In this document: one piece after another, positions 16,701 to 25,673 of the stretch
Position numbering within the stretch: position 1 is the stretch's first letter
Layout: every line of letters starts with the position of its first letter
NCBI GenBank assembly: GCA_031271045.1
Contig: JAISWO010000041.1
Location: 1 to 46,408, forward strand
Direction of reading: 5' to 3'
DNA from: Tannerellaceae bacterium
GTDB lineage: Bacteria; Bacteroidota; Bacteroidia; Bacteroidales; Tannerellaceae
DNA: 46,408 bases
Made by a program: the position numbers and the translations under genes
Notes under the pieces: model-generated
What the model saw: the letters and a program-made list of their open reading frames with translations, nothing else
The model's database searches: none
Told to the model about the DNA's origin: nothing

Positions 16701-17759
16701 GCTGTTTTCGTTGCCGGCCACGAAGACGCCCTGGTATTTCATTCCTGCCCAGATGTAATCGTGCAAGCCGATGTAGAGGCTGCTCACAGGGGCGTTGTCG
16801 AGCCTGTCGGAAAATTCTTCCAGGATGGGGTGGCGCCTGAGGGTGCGCGCCTGGGGGTCGAAGACGAAGATGCCGTTGTTGCCAGTCCCGACCAGTATGT
16901 CGCCCTTGCTGTTTTCGGCAGTGCAGGTGATCCGGTGCGCATGGGGCGGGCGGAAGAGCTCGGGATAGGCTTCCGTACGCCGGCGGGCGGCGTCATAGAC
17001 GAGGAGGCCGGCTCCGGAGGTGGCGATCAGCATATTCCCGTTGCGGAGCCGACGCAGGTCGAGGATGGCGCTGCCGGGCAAGCCGGAGGCAGAGCCGGGC
17101 GAGGGAACGGCGACGAAAGCGCCGGCCGCGGGGTCGTAGATGGAGATGCCGTTGTCGTGCGATCCCATCCAGATGCGTCCTTCGCTGTCTTCGGCCAGGG
17201 TGCGGATATAGGCGCTGCCGAGGCTCGTCCGACCGGGGCTGCCGGAGGGGGTGAACAGGTGGCTTTCGCCCGTAGCGGGCGAATAACGTACCACGCCAAT
17301 GCCGTAAGAAGCAAACCAGAGGTTGCCGCTACGGTCTTCCATCATGGCGGTACAGGGGTTCCGGCGGAGGACTTCGTCCGGCTGGTTGAGTGAAACGCCG
17401 ACAAAGCCGTCGTACGTCGGTTCGTAGTATTGCAGTCCTTCCATCGTAGCGATCCACAGTTGCCGGCGCGAGTCCTGGTACATGGCGGTGATATGGTTGC
17501 TGGCGAGCGACAGGCTGTCGGCGTACTGTTTTTTGTAGATCGTGAAATCGTAGCCGTCAAATTTATTGAGGCCGTCTTCGGTTCCTATCCAGAAGAAACC
17601 CCTATCTTCCTGTATGATACAGGTTACTTTGGCGCTCGACAATCCGCCGGCGGTGGTGAACAGGTAGGAGATCGTACTCAATCTCCCCTCGTTATTGGCC
17701 CGGACGGAAACGCCTGCGGACAGGATAGTAAGAATGATGAAGAGCAGGGTTTTTTTCAT
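13650..17759 (-). CDS. hybrid two-component system sensor/regulator (HTCS)
   Basis: A 1369-residue inner-membrane one-protein two-component system. After a signal peptide ([16 protein letters not shown]), residues about 25-690 form periplasmic two-component-propeller repeats with many [22 protein letters not shown] blades. A Y_Y_Y domain (about 710-800, KLEGFDRDW to [12 protein letters not shown]) precedes one membrane helix (about 803-829). The cytoplasmic part has a HisKA domain with phospho-acceptor H862 in ISHEFRTPL, an HATPase domain with DTGIGM and GTGIGM, a receiver with D1156 in IITDVMMP, and an AraC-type helix-turn-helix (about 1255-1352). Such proteins sense glycan fragments and switch on Sus-like loci. 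The frame continues upstream to 17831, but the signal peptide fixes the start at 17759. The neighbouring divergent surface-protein operon is the obvious candidate target; no susC/susD is adjacent. Confidence 0.93.
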   Translation of the reverse strand: MKKTLLFIILTILSAGVSVRANNEGRLSTISYLFTTAGGLSSAKVTCIIQEDRGFFWIGTEDGLNKFDGYDFTIYKKQYADSLSLASNHITAMYQDSRRQLWIATMEGLQYYEPTYDGFVGVSLNQPDEVLRRNPCTAMMEDRSGNLWFASYGIGVVRYSPATGESHLFTPSGSPGRTSLGSAYIRTLAEDSEGRIWMGSHDNGISIYDPAAGAFVAVPSPGSASGLPGSAILDLRRLRNGNMLIATSGAGLLVYDAARRRTEAYPELFRPPHAHRITCTAENSKGDILVGTGNNGIFVFDPQARTLRRHPILEEFSDRLDNAPVSSLYIGLHDYIWAGMKYQGVFVAGNENSGFRTFKKIPSDPNSLSNDYVASIATDRQGDIWIATDGGGLNRYETAAQRFTCYAYQAGNPRSLSDNAVLSVFCDDQGRIWTGASAGILSLFDRRTGSFTHYRPGRAPSNPLRSDPLKTIAQDRQGFLWLGTQGGGLICFKPDDQTFRTWRSSNTPGLPDDYVNVLLADSLNRLWIGTNSGLSCRLPDTGAFTAYAKADGLSSEAIYSLGQSPDGAIWAGTANGLHRYDPARNAFEQVYPRSLRETAVINGIVPDGQQLWLSTNRGLVCYTIPDGDVKTYSQSNSGVGSDEFLQGACHKSPGGEIFFGGATGLTTFYPSDIQDSVTIQKVYITQLSLSNKPVPINKEINGRIVLARNIGESPKIVLRYSDKTFTLGFVAIGSFKPYSTVFACKLEGFDRDWILHDYAHRNVTYTNLNPGTYVFRVKASTDPEVWGDEDTTLIIEVEPPLWNTWWAKVLYVLSALAIAGIVLRFFLIRLHEKNELRIERMKGKQQEELNRVRTNFFTNISHEFRTPLTLIIGPLQRLIGEDKNEERRKAGLMILRNAERLQHLINQILDLNKIEEGKMKLHVQPIELVSFVSHATGIFTELMKQKQISLTYAWHPDRINIWYDSDMLDKCMNNLLYNAFKFTPEGGKIHIEVRQQDNGDVLLTVGDTGIGMNRETREHLFDRFFQGPQNNGYTGTGIGMHLTKTIIDLHKGSITVDSEEGKGSRFYIGIRPGNEHFTDEELETKDLPSSPAPKSPAKGKTSPDGQPVLLLIEDSGDMRSYIRQELAGDYVIEEAADGKTGLEMALRLMPDLIITDVMMPQMSGTELCRTLKSTPETSHIPIIILTAQDEPEHRLEGVESGADSFITKPFNTKYLQARIGKLIELRRKMKERFSKSIYMDAQEVTLTSMDERLLQKAIDYVRTHIEDPTLSVEQMSRELGMSRTHLHRKLKALTGQSPVEFIKMIRMKQAAYLLTTGKLSVSEVGYRVGYSTPSYFSSSFNAHFGMSPTAYMEKAASIPRTLSSIRPSS

Positions 17760-17899
17760 TTTCTTAGTCGTTAATGCCGTAAATATATACGATTTCCGAT
17801 TACGACCGCCTGATTTAACAAAGACTAACATTCCTGTCTTCCCTTACGAGCCCCCATTCCCGTCGTCGACCTCTCTCTCAGTGCGGGAAGAGGGCCAAA

Positions 17900-18294
17900 A
17901 ACTGTCGGCGAACCAGGCAGCATCCTCCCTGGTTCGCCAACAACTGTGTGGAACCGGGCACTATCCTCCCTGGTTCGCCAACAATTGTCAGCCGACTAAG
18001 CAGCATCCTCCCTGGTTCGCCGACAATTGCGTGGAACCAAGCACTATCCTCCCTGGTTCCCCAACAATTGTCAGCAGACCAAGCACTGTTGTTCCCGACT
18101 CCCCGACAATTGTCAGCCGACTAAGCAGCATCCTTATGGTTCGCACGCAATTGTCGGCCGACTAAGCACTGTTGTTCCCGACTCCCCGACAATTGTCAGC
18201 CGGTCAAGCACTGTTGTTCCTGCCTTCCCGACAATTGTCGGCCGATCAGGCACTGTTGTTCCTGGTTCCCCGACAATTTTTGACCCTCTGCCGG
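17900..18294. repeat. tandem array of nine full 41-42-bp units
   Basis: Unit starts are 17900, 17942, 17983, 18025, 18066, 18108, 18149, 18191 and 18233, with a partial unit from 18275. Lengths are 42, 41, 42, 41, 42, 41, 42, 42 and 42 bp. Each begins AATTGT or a close variant, and at most junctions the preceding GAC completes the palindrome GACAATTGTC. The inner part exists in two versions, one with CATCCTCCCTGGTTCGCC and one with CACTGTTGTTCC, which partly alternate. The array fills much of the 827-bp gap between the divergent sensor and surface-protein genes. Short open frames across it are repeat artefacts. Elsewhere in the gap only the surface-protein promoter is recognisable. Confidence 0.93.
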
Positions 18295-18464
18295 CGATAG
18301 CGTGGCGAAGGAAAAGAAACGCCGTCCAAACAAACCGAGTAGATAAAGATCATTGCCAACAGAATAGCTCTCCACTTCTTACCTCTTTGCCAGCGGTTTC
18401 TGTTCTTCTCCTCCGTTCGTAACCCCTGAGCCGGACAATTTGCATAATTTTTCCCCCTTTATCG

Positions 18465-18493
18465 TTTGATATTTGAAGTATTTCTTATCTTTG
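18465..18493 (+). promoter_or_regulatory. Bacteroidetes-type promoter for the surface-protein operon
   Basis: TATCTTTG at 18486-18493 matches TAnnTTTG, and TTTG at 18465-18468 is a -33 candidate with a 17-bp spacer. The predicted start near 18500 gives a rather long leader of about 85 nt before the ATG at 18587. Confidence 0.6.
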
Positions 18494-18586
18494 CGCTGTT
18501 TATTGTATGAATTTCTCTCGCCGGAAAATTTTTGGCGTCAGAATCTGTAAACAGACAGACCGAGGACTAATATATCTAAAATACCT

Positions 18587-21500
18587 ATGAAACAAAAAAA
18601 CTCTACTCAACCACGGCAAGGGCGGCATATATGCACCCTCGCACTCTTCATCCTTATGGCGGCTATGAGCCTGTTCCGTGTATCGGCGCAGAGCAGCGGC
18701 GCGCATATTGATCTGAACGACGCTAACCCTCCCGCATCCGGCGATGGCTGGACGTTTAGCGGTAACACCTACACCCTCTTGGACGGAGCCAACGCAACCA
18801 TGAGCGGCTCTAACGAAAACGGAAATCTACACATCGCGATTACAGGCAATGTGACGCTTCTCCTTCAGAACGTAACGCTCAACACCGCCTCCGGCGCCAT
18901 CGCTATCGGAAACGGCTCAAAGCTCAACCTGATCCTTGAAGGCGAAAACCGCATGGAAACCGGCACGCCCGGAACCCCGACTATCTTCATAGATAATGGA
19001 ACGCTGCGTCTCCGGAAAAAACACGCCGACAAACCCGGCGCCCTGCTCCTGTATAGCAACAATACCAGCGCCGACATCTCCGGTACGGGCGACACCTTCA
19101 TCATCGACGGCGTCGCAACCGTAATCGGCTCGTATAACGGGTCGAATAACGGAAATTATGCACCGACAAACCCGGCCGGCGACTTGATCAGCCTCCCACT
19201 CTACGATGCGATCCTGTCTTTTGAGGGCGAATATGATGGAGACCTTGCAAGCGGCTTCGATATTTACGCCCGGAACCCTTACGTTGCCGAGGGGTCTCAA
19301 CTCAAGATAACGGCTGCCTACCAGGGCGTGCCGGATCCTCAGCCCTCCATTGGGATCACATTGGAAGGAAGGGATGTGGATCAACACTTCGAAGTCCATG
19401 AAGACGCCATCCGTCCGCAACCGGATCTTAAAGAAGGGACATACACAGCCACCGTCGTCGTGGACGGCAACCTTCGTTTCCCACTGCGCCTCCATGTCAT
19501 CCAACCCACGCTCGTCTGCACCCTCAACAATGAACCAGCCCCCAGCGGCGCCGCCCCCGCAGGAGGGACGCTGCCGATATGGCATGGCGCCACGCTCGTC
19601 TTCCAAGAGTCAGGAAACTACATCCTCTCCATGCGCGAAGGCTCCTCCGGCGCGACAAAAGAAAACTTCAGTACCAACTCCGGGCTAAACAATGTCCACA
19701 TCCTGCTCAAGGACGTAAACATCGACGCAACCTGGTCGGACAAATACCGTCCTGCCCTTTATGTCGACCCGTGGTCTTATAGCTTAAATATCACCGCAGA
19801 GGGCGCCACCACGCTCAAAGGCGGCCTCAACAGCCCCGGCATCGAAACAAGGAATAGCCTGTTCTTTACCGCAAACGACCCGGTAACGATCCTGGGCAAC
19901 GGTACCGGAGCCGGCGTCTACATCCCCCAACCATCCTATGGTATGAACACGTTCTCCATGACGGGGTTCGTAAACATCCGGGGCGGGGCGGAAGGTAAAG
20001 GCATCGACGCTCCAACCTCCAGCACGGGTGCGGTACATATCATTAACGGCATGATCAACATCTCTTCCGGCAAAGACAATCTGCCGGCCATCGACGCCCT
20101 GCATGTCGGCATCAGCGGGGGAAACGTGAAACTAAGTAATCACCTCTCTACCTATACCAACTCCAAAGTGCTGGATATAGCATTCGGTAGCCCCTTCTAC
20201 TACGAGGGCATCCCCCGTGCTTACCTGAATATCCTGACCATACCGAACGCACCCAACACACCCATTACGAAGGCAAACATCACTTGGGTTAGAGGGGACT
20301 CCTATTATGATAACGCACACTTTCTCCCGACCGGCATACAAACCGACGACCAGGGCAAGCTCTATCTCTACCTTCCCGAAACAGAGCACGCCGACCTGGA
20401 TGCTATATGGATCACATCCGGCAACAACCAAAACTACGTCGCAACCTACAAGCGGGAGGCCGCACATGCGGAAGCAGCAGGTACAACCGGATCGGACAAC
20501 ATACAAACAATGGAACAGCCCGGCCTTGTCATAACCAGTACGCAGCAGGACGTCAATGATCCCGCGAATGTTAAGCGGGATGGCCCCTTCCTCTGCGTCC
20601 ATTCCGGCTCATACACCATCTCCATGCGCGAAGACCGCAACAACCCCGACCTGCCTGTGCGTGAATATATAAAATTGTACGGCGATTGCGAAATCACCCT
20701 GAAGAATGTCCATACAAAAGTAAATAGCAGGACCCCTTCGATCAATATCCGCGGCACAGATGAAGAAAACTATTATGGGTTTGACCCTGCATTTACGTTC
20801 GCAGATCCCGGCACTGTTCTGCTGAAGCTGGAAGGAGAGAATATATTGGACAACGGTTCGAGTTCCGGCATAAACGTTCCCGAAGGCGCCGCGCTGACGA
20901 TTGAAGAAGCCGCCTCAAACGCCTCACTAACGGTTAACGCCTCCGGGAAGATGGTGACGGCCATAGGAGGAGGCGACGGATACGGAAGCGACTCCTACGG
21001 CTCCATCACCATCAACAGCGGACGGGTGACAGCCAATGGCTCCCGGATGGGCGCCGGCATCGGCGGCATGCCGGTTGAAGGTAGCGCGATCACCATCAAC
21101 GGCGGATACGTGAAAGCCGTCAGCCAGGGCGGTGCCGGCATCGGCGGTATTTATGCGATGCCGGCCAACATCACCATCACCGGTGGTGATGTAGAGGCTA
21201 TCAGCCAGCTCTACACAGCAGACGACGGCATAGTCTTCGCAGGCGCAGGCATCGGTACAGGAGGCGGCATGCCCTTAGACTATAACGATGGCCATGGCAA
21301 TGGATCATATATAGACATTTTTGCCGATTGGGGATTAGCACACAAAGAGGGGGAAACATACTACCTCCATGCCGGTTCTATCAATATCACCGGCGGACGG
21401 GTAACAGCCATTGGCGCCGGCGATGGATCACAACCTCTTGCCGGCGCAGGCATAGGTACCGGTAGCTATTTTGCCGGCACAGGCACGGACATCCTTGTCT

Positions 21501-23269
21501 CCGGAGAAATCAACATCAGCGGAGGTACCGTCACGGCAATCGCCGGACAAAGCTCGGAACCGGAAACAGTAGCCGCTATCGGCGGCGGATACGCCAACCT
21601 GGCGGCAACCAACATCACCATCACCGGAGGTAGCGTACACAGAAGCAACGAGCTGGGATCCCAGCCAACCGATGGCATCAACCACCCGGTTTACCTCAAC
21701 GTCCTGACCGGCTACACCCCTAACGCGCCCTTCGCGTCCGGCCGTATCGCTCAACAGGACTACGCCGACACTGCCGACCCATCCAAGGGCGTATACGGCA
21801 TCCACGACGTATATGCCGACGCCTCCGGCCAAGTCTATTTCTACTTCAAAGAACCCGAGAAGGAAAAGCCGAACGCACCCTCCGAACCGGAAGAGTCGGA
21901 AGGTTCGGAAGAATCAGATGACTCGGATGACTCGAACGACCCGTCCGAGTCGGACGAGCCGAAAAACCCGGATACCGCCACCCTGTCGCTGACAATAACC
22001 CCCGCCAACAACCAGAGTAAAGTCTACGGCGACGACGACCCCGCCGGATTGATCTACACCGCAAGCGGATGGCAAAACAACGACGACAACCGCCTGCTCA
22101 CAGGCTCCCTCGGCCGCGAACCGGGCGAAAACGCAGGACAGTATAATATCCTGCAAAATAATCTGTCGGAAACAAGCGGACGCTACAGCCTCCACCTCGT
22201 CCCGAAAGTGAAATTCACCATCGCCCCCTCGCCGCAGACAATCGAGTTCACCCCTCCGGACACCTTGTTTACCGACGGTAACAGCGCCTACACACTCGTC
22301 GCTACGGCAACGACGCCGGGCAAGGCGCCCGAACTGCCCGTTCGCTTCCGCCTGGCTCCCGGCGACGACAACAAGGCAACCCTTGAAGGTGCCGTCCTGA
22401 CGCCGAAAGCTCCCGGAACAATCACCGTCACTGCCTACGTCGAACCCAACGGCAACTACGAAGACGCCATCGAAGTATCGCGCGAAATTACCCTGATCAA
22501 ACTGGAAGTGATCGTAAACGTCGACAACGCAACCGAAACAAGCGACAAGCTCTACGTCGTAAACGATCCCGCCTCACAAACCAGCATCGTCACGATCGCC
22601 CCTCCCGGCAACAACACGAGAATACGCTACAATGGCATCGAACAAAGCGGCAACGAAGCCTTCGTTATACCTGTCAACATGAGCCGCGCCGGCACGCAGA
22701 CGGTCACCTTCCTGGTCATCCTGCCGAACGGCGAGCATATGAAGAGTTATACCCTGAAGATCGAACAACACCTCGCCTTCCAATCCTATGTGGCTGTCAA
22801 ATGGAACACCCTGTTCATCCTGCACTATCGCAAACTGACGGAAGAGGCCTACAATCCCTCGTCATGTCGTTGGTATCGCAACAATGAACCGATCGGCGAA
22901 AAGCTCTTCTACAGCAACGACGAAAAACCATTCACAGCAGGCGATACGTACCGCTTCGAGATAGAAACACTCGAAGGGATCATCCGCTCGACGGATTACG
23001 TCGTCCCGTCCGCCGCGCCCACATCCGCATCCGCTACACTGAGCGTCTATCCCAATCCCATAGAAGCAGGACAACCGTTCTACCTGTCGCTCAACGACGA
23101 CTCCGGCAGCCAAGCGACCGGCAGCGACATGATCTACGTATACGACAGCCGGGGAACGCTTCTCCTGCAACAGCGCGCAAGCTACGGCCCCACACCGCTA
23201 CGGCTCGAAAAGGCCGGCGTATACATCATCCGCATGAACCGGCTTGCAACAAAAGTAATTGTGAAATAA
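18587..23269 (+). CDS. large modular surface protein with a type IX-like C-terminal sorting domain
   Basis: A 1560-residue exported protein of unknown function. A long signal peptide ends near residue 35 (RVSAQ). Three related modules follow, at about 58-125, 330-410 and 668-760, each with a GNYTLSM-like strand, an IxLKNVxI strand and a LxLEGENxL strand. Residues about 790-1020 are glycine-rich beta-helix-like repeats of the form ITINGGxVxAxxxxGAGIGG. A Ser/Glu/Asp linker (about 1087-1129), an MBG-type Ig domain (about 1130-1205, TITPANNQSKVYGDDDP), and one or two further Ig-like domains come next. The last about 75 residues begin SVYPNP and end GVYIIRMNRLATKVIVK, the pattern of type IX secretion sorting domains. 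It probably sits on the outer surface as an adhesin or glycan binder. No catalytic motif was recognised. It forms an operon with the beta-barrel gene 15 bp downstream. Confidence 0.85.
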   Translation: MKQKNSTQPRQGRHICTLALFILMAAMSLFRVSAQSSGAHIDLNDANPPASGDGWTFSGNTYTLLDGANATMSGSNENGNLHIAITGNVTLLLQNVTLNTASGAIAIGNGSKLNLILEGENRMETGTPGTPTIFIDNGTLRLRKKHADKPGALLLYSNNTSADISGTGDTFIIDGVATVIGSYNGSNNGNYAPTNPAGDLISLPLYDAILSFEGEYDGDLASGFDIYARNPYVAEGSQLKITAAYQGVPDPQPSIGITLEGRDVDQHFEVHEDAIRPQPDLKEGTYTATVVVDGNLRFPLRLHVIQPTLVCTLNNEPAPSGAAPAGGTLPIWHGATLVFQESGNYILSMREGSSGATKENFSTNSGLNNVHILLKDVNIDATWSDKYRPALYVDPWSYSLNITAEGATTLKGGLNSPGIETRNSLFFTANDPVTILGNGTGAGVYIPQPSYGMNTFSMTGFVNIRGGAEGKGIDAPTSSTGAVHIINGMINISSGKDNLPAIDALHVGISGGNVKLSNHLSTYTNSKVLDIAFGSPFYYEGIPRAYLNILTIPNAPNTPITKANITWVRGDSYYDNAHFLPTGIQTDDQGKLYLYLPETEHADLDAIWITSGNNQNYVATYKREAAHAEAAGTTGSDNIQTMEQPGLVITSTQQDVNDPANVKRDGPFLCVHSGSYTISMREDRNNPDLPVREYIKLYGDCEITLKNVHTKVNSRTPSINIRGTDEENYYGFDPAFTFADPGTVLLKLEGENILDNGSSSGINVPEGAALTIEEAASNASLTVNASGKMVTAIGGGDGYGSDSYGSITINSGRVTANGSRMGAGIGGMPVEGSAITINGGYVKAVSQGGAGIGGIYAMPANITITGGDVEAISQLYTADDGIVFAGAGIGTGGGMPLDYNDGHGNGSYIDIFADWGLAHKEGETYYLHAGSINITGGRVTAIGAGDGSQPLAGAGIGTGSYFAGTGTDILVSGEINISGGTVTAIAGQSSEPETVAAIGGGYANLAATNITITGGSVHRSNELGSQPTDGINHPVYLNVLTGYTPNAPFASGRIAQQDYADTADPSKGVYGIHDVYADASGQVYFYFKEPEKEKPNAPSEPEESEGSEESDDSDDSNDPSESDEPKNPDTATLSLTITPANNQSKVYGDDDPAGLIYTASGWQNNDDNRLLTGSLGREPGENAGQYNILQNNLSETSGRYSLHLVPKVKFTIAPSPQTIEFTPPDTLFTDGNSAYTLVATATTPGKAPELPVRFRLAPGDDNKATLEGAVLTPKAPGTITVTAYVEPNGNYEDAIEVSREITLIKLEVIVNVDNATETSDKLYVVNDPASQTSIVTIAPPGNNTRIRYNGIEQSGNEAFVIPVNMSRAGTQTVTFLVILPNGEHMKSYTLKIEQHLAFQSYVAVKWNTLFILHYRKLTEEAYNPSSCRWYRNNEPIGEKLFYSNDEKPFTAGDTYRFEIETLEGIIRSTDYVVPSAAPTSASATLSVYPNPIEAGQPFYLSLNDDSGSQATGSDMIYVYDSRGTLLLQQRASYGPTPLRLEKAGVYIIRMNRLATKVIVK

Positions 23270-23284
23270 ATAATAAGACAGAAG

Positions 23285-24127
23285 ATGAAAACTATATTTC
23301 TCAGCTTTCTCACCCTATGTTTTTTCTGTACCGCATCCGTATATGGACAGAAAAATGAAGTATCCTTCCATGCCGGAGGAGGCTTGTCTACGCTTGGTTA
23401 CAGCCTTTCGCAAGGCGATCGCACGCAAGGCTTCGGCGGTGAAGCCGGCGTGGGCTATATCCGTTTCCTGAGTCGAAGCTTCGGCGTCGGCTCAGGCGTG
23501 AGCTTGTCGCTGTACAACGCATCGGCCGCCGGCATCGGAAACACAATCGCTAATTTCGCCGACGAATACGGCGATTCGTACGAACTGAGGACCTCCTTCA
23601 CCGGCTACAACGAGCGGCAACAAGCTCTTTTCCTCCGTATCCCCCTGACGTTGCAATACCGGGGCGGAGGGAGGCATCCGCTGTACGTGCAGGCCGGCGT
23701 CGGGCTGAATATCCCCGTCAGCGCCCGCTATGAAGCGAGCGCCGCCACCTTGCATAATGAAGCCTATTATCCCACATACGACGTCGCCATCACATTGCCC
23801 TCCTTCATGGGCCTGGGCGATTTCACCAACCGCCGTACGGAGGATAAACTCACGCTGCAAACGGTCTACACCGCCTCGGTCGAGACGGGAATCCGTTGGC
23901 GGCTCGCCCCATCGTGGGCGCTCTATACCGCCCTGTACGCAGACTACGGACTGAACGACGCCGTGAAAGACCGCAACCGGGATCACTTCCGGCCCAACGC
24001 AACCACTCCCGACGACTTCGCCCTGAATAGCGTACTCGTCTCCCGCCAGGCTCCCTCGTCTCCCTTCGCCGGCAGCACATCGCTGATAGCTATTGGCCTG
24101 AAGTTCCGGATAGCCTTCACTCTCTAA
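23285..24127 (+). CDS. outer-membrane beta-barrel protein
   Basis: A 280-residue exported protein. A signal peptide (MKTIFLSFLTLCFFCTASVYG, cleavage near residue 21) is followed by alternating beta-strands with small and aromatic residues, for example GGEAGVGYIRFLSRSFGVG, and it ends in IAIGLKFRIAFTL, a C-terminal strand with terminal aliphatic/aromatic residues typical of barrel proteins. It resembles the OMP_b-brl/PorT-like family. No OmpA peptidoglycan-binding domain is present. It lies 15 bp after the large surface-protein gene in the same transcript and may anchor or assist that protein; this is inferred from gene order only. Confidence 0.8.
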   Translation: MKTIFLSFLTLCFFCTASVYGQKNEVSFHAGGGLSTLGYSLSQGDRTQGFGGEAGVGYIRFLSRSFGVGSGVSLSLYNASAAGIGNTIANFADEYGDSYELRTSFTGYNERQQALFLRIPLTLQYRGGGRHPLYVQAGVGLNIPVSARYEASAATLHNEAYYPTYDVAITLPSFMGLGDFTNRRTEDKLTLQTVYTASVETGIRWRLAPSWALYTALYADYGLNDAVKDRNRDHFRPNATTPDDFALNSVLVSRQAPSSPFAGSTSLIAIGLKFRIAFTL

Positions 24128-24188
24128 CTTTTTATGATGGAAACAGGAATACCTGAGCGCTTTTGAAACATTCTCCTGCATTTTTACA

Positions 24189-24224
24189 TTCGGGGCGTCA
24201 AACCATAAGGTGAGACGCCCCGAA
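24189..24224. terminator. hairpin between the convergent barrel-protein and gltD genes
   Basis: TTCGGGGCGTC and GACGCCCCGAA form a perfect 11-bp stem around a 14-nt loop, about 60 bp after the barrel-protein stop. The tail is only weakly T-rich on either strand. Confidence 0.6.
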
Positions 24225-24237
24225 ATATCTTATTGAA

Positions 24238-24260
24238 GGGTTTCACACCGGGTGTGACCC
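24238..24260 (-). terminator. possible terminator after gltD
   Basis: GGGTTTCACACC and GGTGTGACCC are imperfect inverted repeats 14 bp beyond the gltD stop. The following minus-strand sequence has only short T pairs, so termination strength is doubtful. Confidence 0.35.
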
Positions 24261-24274
24261 TGTCTGAGAGAGTT

Positions 24275-25660
24275 TCAAGAGTTTTTGAGATAGGTATGGA
24301 TGGCCTGGGCAGCGCGACGACCGGAGTCGATGGCGCGAACGACTAAGCTGGCGCCCGAATAGGCGTCGCCGGCGACAAATACCTTGTCTACCGAAGTCTT
24401 CGAGGCGGTGGTCGCGGCTACGTTGCCGCGCGCGTCGTAGGTTACTCCCAGGGCGTCCAGTAATCCCTCGTGCACGGGATGGACAAACCCCATCGAGAGG
24501 AAGACCCAATCGGCCGGGAGGCGTTCGACCGCCCCAGTTTGCGTATCGGTTACTTCCACGCCGGTCAGCCGTCCGTCGGCGTCACCCAGAAAGCGTTTGG
24601 TAGCAAGCGACCAGCGGCGGGTGCATCCTTCGCGATGCGAGCTGGAGGTCTTCAGGATGTTCGGATATAGCGGCCAGGGCGTATTGGGGTTGACGTCCTT
24701 CGGCGGCATGGGCAGGATCTCGATCTGCGTGACAGAGGCCGCTTTCCGGCGTACGGAGGCGCCGACACAGTCAGAGCCCGTGTCTCCTCCCCCAATGACG
24801 ACCACATGTTTCCCTTCTATCCGGATCCGTTCCTCTACAGGAATATCCACACCCCGGACAAGGCGGTTCTGCTGCCGCAACAATTCGAGGGCGAAGCAGA
24901 CGCCCTCCAGGTCGCGTCCTTCGATCGGGAGGTCGCGCGGCTGGCCGGCGCCTGTCGAGAGGCATACGGCGTCGAAGCCTCCGAGAAGGTCGTCCGTTGT
25001 GAGGTCTTTCCCTACGTCTACATTGTTTTTGAATACGACGCCTTCGGCTTCGAGCAGGCGTATCCGGCGGTCGATGATCTTTTTATTCAGCTTAAAGTCC
25101 GGTATACCCAGGCGGAGAAGCCCTCCCGGCAGTTCGTCTTTCTCGAAGACAGTGACGCAATGCCCCTTACGGTTCAGCATATCGGCAGTCGCCAGCCCGG
25201 CCGGCCCGGAGCCGACAACGGCGACGTTCTTGCCGGTGCGCGTATGCGGCGGATTGGGCTTGATATACCCTTCCTGGAAGGCGCGTTCAACGATGGCGGC
25301 TTCATTCTCGCGGATCGTCACCGGGACGCCCTGCAAATTCAGCACGCAGCTCTTTTCACACAAGGCCGGGCATACCCTTCCGGTAAACTCGGGGAAATTG
25401 TTGGTCCGCGCCAGCAGTTCGGCGGCATCCTGCCATTTCCCTTTATAGAGCGCATCCTGCCATTCGGGCATACTGTTCGACAGAGGGCAGGCCCAATGGC
25501 AGAAAGGGACGCCGCAGTCCATGCAGCGCGAGGCTTGCAGCATCCGGTCTTCCGTATTGAGGGTCTGTTCCACTTCCCCGAAGTCTTCGATGCGTTCCAG
25601 TACAGGCCGGTAGCCTGCTTCTTTGCGATTGATGGTTAAAAATGCTTTTGGATTACCCAT
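24275..25660 (-). CDS. gltD: glutamate synthase (NADPH) small subunit
   Basis: A 461-residue iron-sulphur flavoprotein supplying electrons from NAD(P)H to the large subunit for reductive transfer of the glutamine amide to 2-oxoglutarate. The N-terminal [4Fe-4S] ligands are visible as C46, C49, C54 and C58 (CMDCGVPFCHWACP) and C97, C101 and C105 (CPALCEKSC). The FAD-binding motif is VVGSGPAGLATAD (about 148-160), and the pyridine-nucleotide motif is VVIGGGDTGSDCVG. Length and architecture are typical. It is the last gene of the nitrogen cluster, 13 bp after gltB. Confidence 0.95.
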   Translation of the reverse strand: MGNPKAFLTINRKEAGYRPVLERIEDFGEVEQTLNTEDRMLQASRCMDCGVPFCHWACPLSNSMPEWQDALYKGKWQDAAELLARTNNFPEFTGRVCPALCEKSCVLNLQGVPVTIRENEAAIVERAFQEGYIKPNPPHTRTGKNVAVVGSGPAGLATADMLNRKGHCVTVFEKDELPGGLLRLGIPDFKLNKKIIDRRIRLLEAEGVVFKNNVDVGKDLTTDDLLGGFDAVCLSTGAGQPRDLPIEGRDLEGVCFALELLRQQNRLVRGVDIPVEERIRIEGKHVVVIGGGDTGSDCVGASVRRKAASVTQIEILPMPPKDVNPNTPWPLYPNILKTSSSHREGCTRRWSLATKRFLGDADGRLTGVEVTDTQTGAVERLPADWVFLSMGFVHPVHEGLLDALGVTYDARGNVAATTASKTSVDKVFVAGDAYSGASLVVRAIDSGRRAAQAIHTYLKNS

Positions 25661-25673
25661 AGTCTTTTGCTGT

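Noticed and set aside
14277..17393. Long open frames (542 and 487 codons) antisense to the hybrid regulator
   Set aside because: They have no recognisable domains and mirror a GC-rich coding strand whose codon bias leaves the opposite frame open; the regulator itself has full domain support.
17900..18294. CRISPR array
   Set aside because: There are no unique spacers between constant repeats; the whole unit repeats head to tail, and no cas genes are present.
17695..18422. Short frames across the 41-42-bp repeats
   Set aside because: Their products are only translated repeat units (Pro/Trp/Thr-rich) with no start signal; the alternation of 41- and 42-bp units shifts the frame.
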